Origin: Candidatus Ruthia sp. Cpac_8_S14
GTDB lineage: Bacteria; Pseudomonadota; Gammaproteobacteria; PS1; Pseudothioglobaceae
Assembly (NCBI GenBank): GCA_021730205.1
Contig: CP072533.1
Location: 1,083,380-1,147,379 of the forward strand
DNA length: 64,000 nt
Reading direction: 5' to 3'
Shown here: in pieces, positions 34,112-43,691 of the stretch
Numbering within the stretch: the first letter of the stretch is position 1
Layout of the letters: each line of letters starts with the position of its first letter
Notes under the pieces: model-generated
The model's input: the letters and a program-made list of their open reading frames with translations, nothing else
What the model was told of the DNA's origin: nothing
The model's database searches: none
Position numbers and translations under genes: made by a program

Positions 34112-34717
34112 ATGGTGTCATTAATTCTGGCTTCAAATTCACCTTTTAAAAAAACATTACTTGCTAAATTAGGGTTGGCATTTACGACACACTCACCAAA
34201 AATTGACGAATCAAGAAAAGCAGGTGAAACGCCTGAACAGTTGGTTTATCGTTTAGCTCAGGGAAAAGCCCGAGAAATTGCAAAAACACACAGTGGTTTG
34301 ATTATTTCTTCTGACCAAGTGGCGACACTTAATGATGGGCTTAATACCGATGACAAGATACTGACTAAGCCAAAAAATCATGAGAATGCCATTAAACAAC
34401 TACAGCAAAGTTCTGGAAATACAGTAACTTTTATTACAAGTTTGGCACTTTTAAATACAAATACCAACAATATACAAACTAAAGTTGAAACTTTTAAAGT
34501 GGTTTTTAAAGATTTGAATATTGAACAAGTTGAGTATTATCTTAAAAAAGAAACCCCTTATAACTGTGCAGGTAGTTTTAAATCAGAAAGCCTAGGCATT
34601 AGTTTATTTAAACGCATGATTGGCGACGACCCAAATAGCTTAGTTGGCTTGCCGCTTATTCAACTTATTACAATGCTAAAAAATGAAGGCATTGACATCC
34701 TAACTGACAACAGCTAA
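34112..34717 (+). CDS. Maf-family nucleotide pyrophosphatase (YceF type)
   Basis: A 201-residue Maf protein; these hydrolyse non-canonical or modified NTPs. N-terminal LILASNSPFKKTLL is the substrate-loop signature; the family motifs SSDQV near residue 68 and LPLIQLI near the end are present. The ATG at 34112 places LILAS at the family position; an in-frame ATG at 34085 would add 9 unmatched residues. The region YNCAGSFKSE fits the YceF (m7GTP-type) subfamily better than YhdE. It is followed 5 bases later by mfd. Confidence 0.9.
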   Translation: MVSLILASNSPFKKTLLAKLGLAFTTHSPKIDESRKAGETPEQLVYRLAQGKAREIAKTHSGLIISSDQVATLNDGLNTDDKILTKPKNHENAIKQLQQSSGNTVTFITSLALLNTNTNNIQTKVETFKVVFKDLNIEQVEYYLKKETPYNCAGSFKSESLGISLFKRMIGDDPNSLVGLPLIQLITMLKNEGIDILTDNS

Positions 34718-34722
34718 ACGTC

Positions 34723-37700
34723 ATGCAATATCTTTATCCTAGTAAGCTCAAGTGCTTTCAATCGGGTCAGAAAACTTATTGGGGCTCACTGTACGGCAGT
34801 GCAGATGCACTGGCATTAATTGAATTTACCAATCAACAACAGCAAGTTATTTTAGTCATTGCTAATGACATTGCACATTTTGACAGTCTTTATAAATCCT
34901 TAAATTTCTACAACACAGACTTAGAAATTTTAAAATTTGATAATTGGGAAGTGCTCGCCTATGATCACTTTTCGCCTCATCCTGATATCACCTCAAGCCG
35001 ACTAAAAACCTTATCAAAACTTAAAAATCTTAAATGCGGTATTGTTCTCACCACACTAGAATCATTGTTTTCACACTTATGCCCGTTAGAGTTTGGCGAA
35101 GAATATAGCTTTAATATTGGCATTAATGACAATATTAATCTTGATACTTTTAGTGAAAGACTACTAAAAATTGGCTACAACCGCGTAACTACAGTGATGG
35201 AACATGGTGAGTTTAATATACGTGGCTCATTGATTGATTTATACCCCATGGGTTCAAGAACACCCTATCGAATTGATTTATTTGACCAAGAAGTAGAGTC
35301 TATCCGCACCTTTGATACCTCAACTCAACGCTCCAAGATGCAAGTATCTGAAATTGCGCTACTGCCTGCCAGAGAATTTGCCACAGATAATGCTAGCATT
35401 GAGCGGTTCAAAACCAATTATCAAAAAGCGTTTAATAGCCATGGTTTCATTTATACCGAAGTTAGTGAAGGTAGACTACCAGGCGGTATTGAATTCTATT
35501 TACCACTATTTTTTAACACAACCAACACCTTGTTTGACTATCTAGTAAATAACGCCATGATTGCCACATCAAAAGGGTTCTCAAACTTGGTAGATAAGAC
35601 CTATAGCGAGATACGTGAACGATTTGAAAATGCCAAAAAAATATTAGACAGAGCGCCACTTGATATTCACCAAGTTTTCCTGTCCAAAGAGTTGTTATTT
35701 AGTGAAATCAAGCAAAAATCACAACTCATCATTAGCACGTCAAAACTAGAAAACAAAAATCAACACTTTAATTTTAATTCAAGCCTATTGCCTCCCATAT
35801 GCATTGAGCCACAAACAAAGAATCCATTAAACAAGTTTTCAGTATTTGTTAAAAGATTTACCGACAAGCAAAGCAAGAAAATATTAATTGTTTGTGAGTC
35901 GCGCGGCAGGCAAGATGTGCTCAGCGATTTACTCATCAGTCATAACCTTGATATTCATAGTGTTAAAAACTGGCATGAATTTAGCAAGAGTAACAAGCCG
36001 CTTAACATTACCCATGAAGACCTTACCCATGGCTTATTCACTAATGATATCGCCATTGTTACTGAAGAGGATTTATTCGGTCAAGAAGTGGTTCAGCAAC
36101 AGCGCCGTCGCCGTGCTAAACATAAAGATTTTGATGAGGCAATTAAAAGCTTGGTTGAGATTAAAATAGGTGATGCTATTGTGCATGAAAACTATGGCGT
36201 GGGCAAATATTTAGGGCTTAAAACCCAAATTTTTGATGGTCAATCACAAGATTTTCTTGTCCTGGAATATGCTGATAAGGCAAAGTTAATGGTGCCAATC
36301 ACTTCGCTTAATTTAATCTCTAGGTACGCTGGCATTTCACCAGATAGTGCGCCATTACACAAACTAGGTACAAATCAATGGAGCGAGGCTAAGAAAAAAT
36401 CAGGCGAGGCTTTGTTTGATGTGGCGGCTGAATTATTAGAAATTTATGCCAAGCGAGCCTCTCAAACAGGCTTTTCTTTTCCTGAGCCGAATGATGCTTA
36501 TTCCTCATTCGTTGCCAATTTTCCCTTTGAGGAAACACCAGACCAGCTCAAAACCATGGGCGAAGTGTTAGCAGATATGCAATCACACAAACCAATGGAC
36601 AGATTGGTTTGTGGCGATGTTGGTTTTGGAAAAACTGAAATTGCCATGCGTGCAGCGTTTTTAGCAGTTGAGGCAGGCAAGCAAGTGGCAATTTTGGTAC
36701 CAACCACGTTATTATCTAACCAACATTATCAATCGTTTGTTGACCGTTTTGCTAGCCACCCTGTTGAAATTGCAGCGCTTTCAAGGCTTCAAACCCCAAA
36801 AGAGCAAAGAATAATCATTGAAAAATTAAACCAAGGAAAAGTTGACATCGTCATTGGTACACACAAAATTATTCAAGACGCTATTAAATACAAAAACCTT
36901 GGCTTGATTATTATTGACGAAGAGCATCGCTTCGGCGTTAAACAAAAAGAGGCGTTGAAAAAACTACGGGGCGAGGGTGACATTTTGACCATGACTGCCA
37001 CCCCTATTCCACGCACATTGAATATGGCGCTAGGCTCATTAAGAGAATTGTCTATTATTGCCACGCCACCTGCCAAACGTAACGCCATTCAAACATTTGT
37101 ACAAGAGTGGAGTAACAATAACATCAAAGAAGCAATCACACGTGAAATGCATCGTGGTGGTCAGATTTTTGTGCTACATAACGACATTGATTCAATTGAC
37201 AATATGGCAGAAAATCTCGAACAAATTATGCCAAAAGCCCACGTTCGTATTGCCCACGGACAAATGCCAACACGTGAGTTAGAAAGAGTCATGAGTGACT
37301 TTTATCATGCGTGTTTCCAAATTTTGGTTTGCACCACAATTATTGAAACAGGGATTGACATTCCCAATGCTAATACTATCATTATCAATAATGCGCAAAA
37401 ATTTGGTCTGGCACAATTACACCAACTACGGGGTCGTGTTGGTCGCTCCCACCATAGGGCTTACGCTTATTTGATTGTCAAGTCTCATCAATCACTATCC
37501 AAAACAGCCAAAAAACGTCTCGATGCCATTGAATCTTTAAAAGATCTTGGTACTGGATTTATGCTGGCTAATCACGACCTTGAAATTCGTGGTGCGGGTG
37601 ATTTATTGGGTGACAATCAGTCTGGAAGAATTAGCGAAATTGGTTTTAACCTTTATCATGATTTATTAAAACGCACTATTGATGCCATGCGCTCTGGTAG

Positions 37701-38163
37701 AAAAATTAACCTTAACGACCCAATTAATCATGAAGTGAAAATTGATTCTGGCTTGCCATCCATTATTCCAGAAACCTATATTTTTGATGTGCACGAACGA
37801 CTGGTACTCTACAAGCGTATTGCCAATTGTCAAAACAATAAGGAGCTTAAGGACTTGAAAATTGAGATGATTGACCGCTTTGGATTATTACCAAATTCAA
37901 CCAAGAACTTATTTGTCAATACCAAACTCAAGCTCTTTTCACAAAAAATTGGCATTGATGAAATCAACCTCTATGAAGACAAAGCTATCATCACCTTTGG
38001 TAGTAAAAATACCATTGAACCAATCAAAATCATCAATCTTATTCAAAAACAAGCGAAAAAATATCAGTTAAAGGGTCAAAACCAATTAATCGTTAAAGAG
38101 GAGATGCCTGAAGATATTAGACGAATCGAGTTGATAGAAAACCTACTAAAAACATTAAGTTAA
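34723..38163 (+). CDS. mfd: Transcription-repair coupling factor
   Basis: Mfd removes RNA polymerase stalled at DNA lesions and recruits UvrA. The 1146-residue protein (E. coli 1148) has the UvrB-like N-terminal module, the RNA-polymerase-interacting domain near residue 480 (GDAIVHENYGVGKYLG), the RecG-like translocase with Walker A GDVGFGKTEIA near residue 631 and the DEEH box near 730, the QLRGRVGRS motif near 902, and a C-terminal TRCF domain. Strong length and motif conservation suggests it is functional while other DNA-handling genes nearby are lost. Confidence 0.97.
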   Translation: MQYLYPSKLKCFQSGQKTYWGSLYGSADALALIEFTNQQQQVILVIANDIAHFDSLYKSLNFYNTDLEILKFDNWEVLAYDHFSPHPDITSSRLKTLSKLKNLKCGIVLTTLESLFSHLCPLEFGEEYSFNIGINDNINLDTFSERLLKIGYNRVTTVMEHGEFNIRGSLIDLYPMGSRTPYRIDLFDQEVESIRTFDTSTQRSKMQVSEIALLPAREFATDNASIERFKTNYQKAFNSHGFIYTEVSEGRLPGGIEFYLPLFFNTTNTLFDYLVNNAMIATSKGFSNLVDKTYSEIRERFENAKKILDRAPLDIHQVFLSKELLFSEIKQKSQLIISTSKLENKNQHFNFNSSLLPPICIEPQTKNPLNKFSVFVKRFTDKQSKKILIVCESRGRQDVLSDLLISHNLDIHSVKNWHEFSKSNKPLNITHEDLTHGLFTNDIAIVTEEDLFGQEVVQQQRRRRAKHKDFDEAIKSLVEIKIGDAIVHENYGVGKYLGLKTQIFDGQSQDFLVLEYADKAKLMVPITSLNLISRYAGISPDSAPLHKLGTNQWSEAKKKSGEALFDVAAELLEIYAKRASQTGFSFPEPNDAYSSFVANFPFEETPDQLKTMGEVLADMQSHKPMDRLVCGDVGFGKTEIAMRAAFLAVEAGKQVAILVPTTLLSNQHYQSFVDRFASHPVEIAALSRLQTPKEQRIIIEKLNQGKVDIVIGTHKIIQDAIKYKNLGLIIIDEEHRFGVKQKEALKKLRGEGDILTMTATPIPRTLNMALGSLRELSIIATPPAKRNAIQTFVQEWSNNNIKEAITREMHRGGQIFVLHNDIDSIDNMAENLEQIMPKAHVRIAHGQMPTRELERVMSDFYHACFQILVCTTIIETGIDIPNANTIIINNAQKFGLAQLHQLRGRVGRSHHRAYAYLIVKSHQSLSKTAKKRLDAIESLKDLGTGFMLANHDLEIRGAGDLLGDNQSGRISEIGFNLYHDLLKRTIDAMRSGRKINLNDPINHEVKIDSGLPSIIPETYIFDVHERLVLYKRIANCQNNKELKDLKIEMIDRFGLLPNSTKNLFVNTKLKLFSQKIGIDEINLYEDKAIITFGSKNTIEPIKIINLIQKQAKKYQLKGQNQLIVKEEMPEDIRRIELIENLLKTLS

Positions 38164-38212
38164 TTCAGTTATAACAAAAAAAACTAGTTAACGATAGCAA
38201 AGTCAAAAAAAG

Positions 38213-38254
38213 ACAACGATTCACCATAACTAAAACAACGATTCACCATAACTA
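38213..38254. repeat. 22-base tandem duplication at the 3' end of the kinase gene
   Basis: Twenty bases beginning ACAACGATTC are present twice, at 38213-38232 and 38235-38254, with a period of 22. The second copy lies inside the 3' end of the minus-strand kinase gene; its final codons (YGES) come from the repeat, and the stop lies at the junction. Confidence 0.9.
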
Positions 38255-39171
38255 TTTTGATAGCGATTTTCAATATCAGTCATATCAAACTGATGATTTT
38301 GCGTACCTAGGTGCGCCACTTTAATGGCGCCCAATAGCCCCGCTAATTGACCAATTGTTTTCCAATCCATGTCATGCATTAAGCCATACAACAATCCAGC
38401 ACGATAAGCATCGCCACAGCCTGTAGGATCTTGCGCAGTATCTGCCTTAGCGGGGGCAATATTGATTAACTTTCCATCGGTATGAATTTCTGAACCTTCG
38501 CTACCTTTGGTAACAATCAAAGCATTAACCTTGGAAGCGATAGTTGATAAATCTAGTCCAGTTTTGGCTTGTAACATTTGTGATTCATAGTCATTTACTG
38601 CTATATAAGTGGCTTGTTCAATAAAGTTAACCAACTCTTCATCTGAAAACATTGGCATACCCTGGCCTGGATCAAAAATAAATGGAATGTTTAATTGTTT
38701 AAATTGTGCCGAATGTTCAATCATGCCAACACGTCCATCAGGAGACACAATGCCAATATCAGCCGCACTGGCATCAGATACCTTATTTTGGTGCGATTGA
38801 TCCATTGCACCTGGGTGAAAAGCAGTAATTTGATTATCGCTCATATCAGTGGTAATAAACGCCTGTCCTGTATATTGGTCTTTTAGAACTTTAATATGCG
38901 AGGTGTTCATATGATGCTTTTCCATCCACGCTAAATAGGGCGTAAAATCACTGCCCACTGTTGCCATTGGCACTGAATTAACACCTAATAAATGCAAATT
39001 ATAAACAATATTACCAGCACAGCCACCAAACTCTTTGCGCATGGTTGGCACTAAAAATGACACATTGAGCATATGTACCTTGTCTGGCAAAATATGGTTT
39101 TTAAAATGATTATGGAACACCATAATGCTATCAAAGGCGTACGAACCACAAATTAATGCTGTTTTTTTCAT
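38230..39171 (-). CDS. PfkB-family carbohydrate/adenosine kinase
   Basis: A 313-residue ribokinase-fold enzyme. The N-terminal substrate region has KEFGGCAGNIVYNLHLLG (residues 46-63), and the C-terminal ATP/anion-hole motif is DPTGCGDAYRAG with catalytic D254. The architecture resembles the adenosine-kinase-like PfkB proteins of bacteria more than 6-phosphofructokinase, but the substrate is not fixed by sequence. The last residues are shaped by the tandem duplication described at 38213. Confidence 0.85.
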   Translation of the reverse strand: MKKTALICGSYAFDSIMVFHNHFKNHILPDKVHMLNVSFLVPTMRKEFGGCAGNIVYNLHLLGVNSVPMATVGSDFTPYLAWMEKHHMNTSHIKVLKDQYTGQAFITTDMSDNQITAFHPGAMDQSHQNKVSDASAADIGIVSPDGRVGMIEHSAQFKQLNIPFIFDPGQGMPMFSDEELVNFIEQATYIAVNDYESQMLQAKTGLDLSTIASKVNALIVTKGSEGSEIHTDGKLINIAPAKADTAQDPTGCGDAYRAGLLYGLMHDMDWKTIGQLAGLLGAIKVAHLGTQNHQFDMTDIENRYQNSYGESLF

Positions 39172-39247
39172 ATTATTATTTTCCTTTTTATTTTTAATAA
39201 GCGATGAGTGTCTTTGCCAAACTTAGCTTGCTTATTAATGAGATACC

Positions 39248-40174
39248 CTATCTTAATTCTTTTGGCACTGGAAAATGAATATTTTCCCTAGCACCATTCA
39301 CTTCAATAACTTCAGTTGCGCCCTTATCTCGCAAATAATGGATTACTTCTTGAACCAAAACTTCTGGCGCTGAAGCACCTGCAGTCACGCCTATTGTATT
39401 CATACCTTTAAGCCATAACTCATCAATTTCACCAGCACCATCAATCAGATAGGTGGGAGTGCCTATTTTTTCAGCAATTTCTTTAAGACGATTTGAATTA
39501 GATGAGTTACTAGAACCTAATACTAACAACACATCAGAAGATTGCATCAAAATTTTAACCCCGTCTTGACGATTCTGTGTGGCAAAACAAATATCATCTT
39601 TCTTGGGTGCATCGATAGTGGGGAACTTTGATTTTAAATAATCCACAATATATTGAGTATCATCAATCGAAAGCGTGGTTTGTGTTGTATAAGAAATATG
39701 GATATCTTTTGATAAATTTAAACTCTCAACATCCTCAATTATTTCCACTAATTGAACATATTTGTCCTCACTAGATTGCCCTAACGTGCCTTCAACCTCT
39801 GGATGTCCTTTATGACCAATCAAGATAACCTGATGATTTTGTTTTTGTTTTCTGGCAACTTCTTTATGCACTTTAGTCACCAAAGGGCAAGTGGCATCAT
39901 AAATGGTTGCACCCGTGTTTTTTGTTTGTTTTCGCACTGCCATTGATACGCCATGCGCACTAAAAATAACCACTTGGTTATTAGGCACATCAGCAATATC
40001 TTCAACAAAAACAGCACCTTTAGCCTTTAATCCATCAACCACAAATTTATTATGCACCACTTCATGACGAACATACACAGGTGTGCCATGCAGCCTTAAC
40101 GCACGCTCCACAATTTCAATTGCACGATCAACACCAGCACAAAAACCACGTGGGTTTGCCAGTAAAATTTTCAC
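39248..40174 (-). CDS. ispH: 4-hydroxy-3-methylbut-2-enyl diphosphate reductase
   Basis: IspH carries out the last step of the MEP isoprenoid pathway, making IPP and DMAPP at a [4Fe-4S] cluster. The 308-residue protein has all three cluster cysteines: C12 (RGFCAGV), C95 (DATCPLV) and C195 (DDICFAT); conserved histidines H40 and H73 and the TQTTLS motif are also present. It overlaps the fkpB stop by 4 bases; the fkpB-ispH pair is conserved in gammaproteobacteria. Confidence 0.97.
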   Translation of the reverse strand: MKILLANPRGFCAGVDRAIEIVERALRLHGTPVYVRHEVVHNKFVVDGLKAKGAVFVEDIADVPNNQVVIFSAHGVSMAVRKQTKNTGATIYDATCPLVTKVHKEVARKQKQNHQVILIGHKGHPEVEGTLGQSSEDKYVQLVEIIEDVESLNLSKDIHISYTTQTTLSIDDTQYIVDYLKSKFPTIDAPKKDDICFATQNRQDGVKILMQSSDVLLVLGSSNSSNSNRLKEIAEKIGTPTYLIDGAGEIDELWLKGMNTIGVTAGASAPEVLVQEVIHYLRDKGATEVIEVNGARENIHFPVPKELR

Positions 40175-40578
40175 TGTTTTTGGAGGATTTTTACTTGAAA
40201 AGAGACATCACCACCTGCCAGTGGGTGATTAAAATTAACGGTAATATCATCCCCCTCAATTTGATCAATACAGCCCCCATAAGAATCTCCTATAGGTGTT
40301 TTAAACTCAACAACGGCATCTAACTCAATCGTCATGGTTCGTGGAAAATCTGAGCGCTTCATAATTTGAAAGGCTTCTTCCAGCTCACTACCAAATGCCT
40401 CTGATGCGCTTAAAAGAAAGGTTTGCAATTTTCCCACTTGAGCGTCAATAACACAGGACTCTAAGCACGAATCTAGCTGACCATCGCCCAATTCAAACTC
40501 AAGTGGCTCGTCCCAAGATTCATCAACCAAGGCACCATTTGCATGGCTAAGCTTGTAGAGGATTTTGTATTTAGCCAT
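40171..40578 (-). CDS. fkpB: FKBP-type peptidyl-prolyl isomerase SlpA/FkpB
   Basis: A 135-residue protein of the SlyD-like FKBP subgroup with an inserted chaperone-like flap. Family residues include [24 protein letters not shown] near 26-49 and the end region [18 protein letters not shown]. It is compact and cytoplasmic. It overlaps accD by 8 bases upstream and ispH by 4 bases downstream, indicating one message. Whether prolyl isomerisation or chaperoning matters more is unknown. Confidence 0.9.
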   Translation of the reverse strand: MAKYKILYKLSHANGALVDESWDEPLEFELGDGQLDSCLESCVIDAQVGKLQTFLLSASEAFGSELEEAFQIMKRSDFPRTMTIELDAVVEFKTPIGDSYGGCIDQIEGDDITVNFNHPLAGGDVSFQVKILQKQ

Positions 40579-41419
40579 TATTAAACATCATGGCGCTTAA
40601 TATTTTATGTACTTGAGTGCGCAACTCAGACCGATGCACAATCATATCAATTGCACCTTTTTCTAGCAAAAACTCACTACGTTGAAAGCCTTCTGGCAAT
40701 GACTCCCGCACGGTTTGTTCAACCACTCTAGGGCCAGCAAAACCAATCAAAGCACTTGGTTCAGCAATATGAACATCTCCTAACATGGCAAAACTAGCAG
40801 AAACGCCGCCCATAGTTGGATCGGTCAAAATCGAAATAAAAGGTACTTTTTTGTTACTCAGCAACTTAATCATTAAAGCTGTTTTACTCATTTGCATCAG
40901 TGAAAACAAGCCCTCTTGCATACGCGCACCGCCTGAAGCTGAAAAACAAATCAACGGCGTGTTGGTTTCAATGCTTATTTTTGCAGCGCGAACAAACTTC
41001 TCACCAACCACAGAGCCCATTGAACCGCCCATAAATTTAAACTCAAAAGCGGCGACCACGACTTTTATGCCGTTAAGCGTGCCTGTTTTAACCACAAGTG
41101 CGTCTTTTTCATGGGTGGTTTTTTGTGCTTGTAAATAACGGTCTTTGTATTTTTTTTGATCCTTAAACTTTAAAGGGTCAACCGCACTTAAATTAGCAGC
41201 AATTTCTTCCTGCCCATCTTCCTCCAAGAAACTATCAAGTCGCATACGAGCAGAAATACGCATATGATAATCGCACTTAGGACAAACATAATTCAACGCT
41301 TTTAATTCTTCTGAATAAAGCGTGGTTTCACACTTAGGACACTTGCTCCATAAGCCTTCTGGAATATTTTTCTTCGCTACACTGGTAATAGAGGGTAGGA
41401 TTTTTTCTAGCCAACTCAT
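40571..41419 (-). CDS. accD: Acetyl-CoA carboxylase carboxyltransferase subunit beta
   Basis: AccD with AccA transfers the carboxyl group from carboxybiotin to acetyl-CoA, giving malonyl-CoA. The 282-residue protein has the N-terminal zinc ribbon (CPKC near 28, CPKC near 50) and the crotonase-like carboxyltransferase core with [11 protein letters not shown]. It follows trpA by 19 bases; trpBA-accD is a common gammaproteobacterial order. Confidence 0.96.
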   Translation of the reverse strand: MSWLEKILPSITSVAKKNIPEGLWSKCPKCETTLYSEELKALNYVCPKCDYHMRISARMRLDSFLEEDGQEEIAANLSAVDPLKFKDQKKYKDRYLQAQKTTHEKDALVVKTGTLNGIKVVVAAFEFKFMGGSMGSVVGEKFVRAAKISIETNTPLICFSASGGARMQEGLFSLMQMSKTALMIKLLSNKKVPFISILTDPTMGGVSASFAMLGDVHIAEPSALIGFAGPRVVEQTVRESLPEGFQRSEFLLEKGAIDMIVHRSELRTQVHKILSAMMFNNG

Positions 41420-41438
41420 ACGCTTTTCCTTATTTTAA

Positions 41439-42236
41439 TTATTTAATTGCGGTAGCAATTTCATCTGCCAAACGCCCAACACTTGCTAGCATTTTATCTC
41501 TATCATTTGCATATTGTTCAACAAACGCAACCAAGGATGAGCCCACAATAACTGCATCAGCATGCTCAGACACTGCTTTTGCACTTTTAGCGTCTTTAAT
41601 GCCAAACCCTACCCCAATGGGCAAATCAACCGTTTGACGAATTCTTAAAAGATGTGTCTTGACCAAATCAACATCCAAATGCTCTGCGCCCGTCACGCCT
41701 TTAAGGGCGACAAAATAAATAAAACCTGAGGCAATGGTGGCTAAAAATGCTAAACGTTCATCTGTTGTCGTTGGCGCAACTAAAAAGATAAAATCAATAT
41801 CAACCCCGTCAAGACTCTGCTTTAAATCATGTGCCTCTTCTGGTGGCATATCCACCACCAACACACCATCAACGCCACTTTCACTAGCAACATTAGCAAA
41901 GGCTTGATAACCAAAAACCTCAATCGGATTTAAATAACCCATCAGCACAATAGCTGTTGTATCGTTGCTTTGTCTAAATTTTTTAACCAAAACAAGCACA
42001 TCAGATAGACTTACACCACCCTTCACCGCACGCTCGTGCGACTTAACAATTGTAGGACCATCAGCCATCGGATCTGAAAACGGTACGCCCAACTCAATCA
42101 TATCTGCACCATTTTTGACCAAAACTTGCATTAATTCAAGGGTATTATCAAGCCCGCTATCCCCCGCAGTGATAAAGGGAATAAATGCTTTTTTACCAAC
42201 AGGAAGTTGGGTAAAAATTGTACTTAACCTTGACAT
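41439..42236 (-). CDS. trpA: Tryptophan synthase alpha subunit
   Basis: TrpA cleaves indole-3-glycerol phosphate and passes indole to TrpB. The 265-residue TIM barrel has the catalytic E48 in MIELGVPFSDP and D59 in MADG. It starts 6 bases after hemE and precedes accD. Its partner trpB is not adjacent but 7.4 kb away on the same strand. Confidence 0.96.
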   Translation of the reverse strand: MSRLSTIFTQLPVGKKAFIPFITAGDSGLDNTLELMQVLVKNGADMIELGVPFSDPMADGPTIVKSHERAVKGGVSLSDVLVLVKKFRQSNDTTAIVLMGYLNPIEVFGYQAFANVASESGVDGVLVVDMPPEEAHDLKQSLDGVDIDFIFLVAPTTTDERLAFLATIASGFIYFVALKGVTGAEHLDVDLVKTHLLRIRQTVDLPIGVGFGIKDAKSAKAVSEHADAVIVGSSLVAFVEQYANDRDKMLASVGRLADEIATAIK

Positions 42237-42242
42237 TATGCG

Positions 42243-43286
42243 TTATCTTTTGCTAAATTCATGCACAGCATCTACCAGAACCTTCATGTGCTCAGGATTA
42301 ACATCAGGAGAGGTGCCATGACCTAGGTTAAATACGTGGCCTGTATCGCCTTGGAATTGTGATAAGGTTTTTTTAACTTCTTTTCGTATTTTTTCAGGTG
42401 ATGCGTATAAAACACAAGGATCTAAATTACCCTGAAGTGCCACCTTAGTGCCAATACGCCGTTGTGCATCATCCAACTCCACTGTCCAATCCAATGCCAC
42501 ACCGTCACAACCACTATTTGCAATCTGCTCTAGCCACATGGCACCACCTTTAGTAAACAAGGTGACTGGAATGGTTTTACCGTTAAATTCACGTTTGATG
42601 CCATTAACGATTTTGGTCATATATTGAAGTGAAAAATCTTCATAACTTTGTTTATTCAACAAACCACCCCAAGTGTCAAAAATCATCACCGAATCTGCAC
42701 CTACTTGAAGTTGACCATTCAAATAATCAATAATTGTATCTGCTAATTTGTTCAATAATTGGTGCATGTGCGCGGGGTTTTCATACATCAACCCTCTAAC
42801 TTTGGCAAAGTTCTTGCTTGAACCACCTTCAACCATATACGTGGCTAATGTCCATGGGCTGCCTGTAAAGCCAATTAATGGCACCCTGTTATTTAAAGCT
42901 TTCTTAATCACTGATACGGCGTCAGTGACATAAGACAATTCATTACCCACATTAGGCTTTTTTAATTGCTCAATGGAGGCTAATGTATTAAGTGGATTTG
43001 AAAATTTAGGACCTTCGCCTTTTGAAAAATACAAGCCTAAATCCATTGCGTCAGGAATGGTTAAAATATCTGAAAACAAAATGGCTGCATCTAAATCAAA
43101 ACGATCAATAGGCTGCATGGTGACTTCACATGCCAGTTCAGGTGATTTGCATAGGGTTAAGAAATCACCTGCTTTTGCACGTGTTGCTCGATATTCTGGT
43201 AAATAGCGACCCGCTTGGCGCATCACCCAAACAGGTGTGCGTGAGGTGGGTTTTTTCAATAAGGCATTAATATAATCAAATGACAT
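42243..43286 (-). CDS. hemE: Uroporphyrinogen decarboxylase
   Basis: HemE converts uroporphyrinogen III to coproporphyrinogen III in haem synthesis. The 347-residue TIM barrel starts with the family signature [16 protein letters not shown], and has [18 protein letters not shown] [11 protein letters not shown] near residue 70 and [17 protein letters not shown] near 140. It is 6 bases upstream of trpA. Its start is well supported by N-terminal alignment. Confidence 0.96.
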   Translation of the reverse strand: MSFDYINALLKKPTSRTPVWVMRQAGRYLPEYRATRAKAGDFLTLCKSPELACEVTMQPIDRFDLDAAILFSDILTIPDAMDLGLYFSKGEGPKFSNPLNTLASIEQLKKPNVGNELSYVTDAVSVIKKALNNRVPLIGFTGSPWTLATYMVEGGSSKNFAKVRGLMYENPAHMHQLLNKLADTIIDYLNGQLQVGADSVMIFDTWGGLLNKQSYEDFSLQYMTKIVNGIKREFNGKTIPVTLFTKGGAMWLEQIANSGCDGVALDWTVELDDAQRRIGTKVALQGNLDPCVLYASPEKIRKEVKKTLSQFQGDTGHVFNLGHGTSPDVNPEHMKVLVDAVHEFSKR

Positions 43287-43359
43287 GGGCTTCTAATATA
43301 AAAAAAGTAAACGCTGTAATTATAATGATTTTGTTCGTATACCTTTACCAATCAGGCAT

Positions 43360-43387
43360 AAAAAAAGCCACTTTCGCGGCTTTTTTT
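43360..43387 (-). terminator. Intrinsic terminator of rpmE
   Basis: On the minus strand AAAAAAAGCC (from the rpmE stop) and GGCTTTTTTT pair around a short loop, followed by a T-run. It lies directly at the rpmE stop codon. Because the stem is mostly A-T, termination may be partial, leaving some read-through towards hemE. Confidence 0.65.
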
Positions 43388-43616
43388 ATTGAATTTTGTA
43401 CCCTTGTCTCTTAAAACTGGCATAACGTGATTTAAACTTCTCAACACGACCAGCACTGTCCATAATCTTTTGTTTGCCTGTATAAAAAGGGTGACAACTA
43501 GAACATACATCTAAGTGTAATTCTTCTTTGTCAACGGTTGAGCGTGTTTCAAAGGTATTGCCACATGAGCAAACTACTTTAACGTCATTGTAATTAGGAT
43601 GAATGCCTGTTTTCAT
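43386..43616 (-). CDS. rpmE: 50S ribosomal protein L31 (zinc-binding form)
   Basis: A 76-residue L31 starting MKTGIHPNY. Zinc ligands are visible as C16, C18, C37 and C40 (CSC and CSSC), marking the Zn-dependent C+ type rather than YkgM. The C-terminal tail is basic. It stands between ccoI and hemE with its own terminator. Confidence 0.95.
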   Translation of the reverse strand: MKTGIHPNYNDVKVVCSCGNTFETRSTVDKEELHLDVCSSCHPFYTGKQKIMDSAGRVEKFKSRYASFKRQGYKIQ

Positions 43617-43691
43617 ATTATCTGAATTTATTCTAAAATCACAAAAGAGAACAAATTATATACTAATTTGAAACTTATGCGCATGCTGTTT

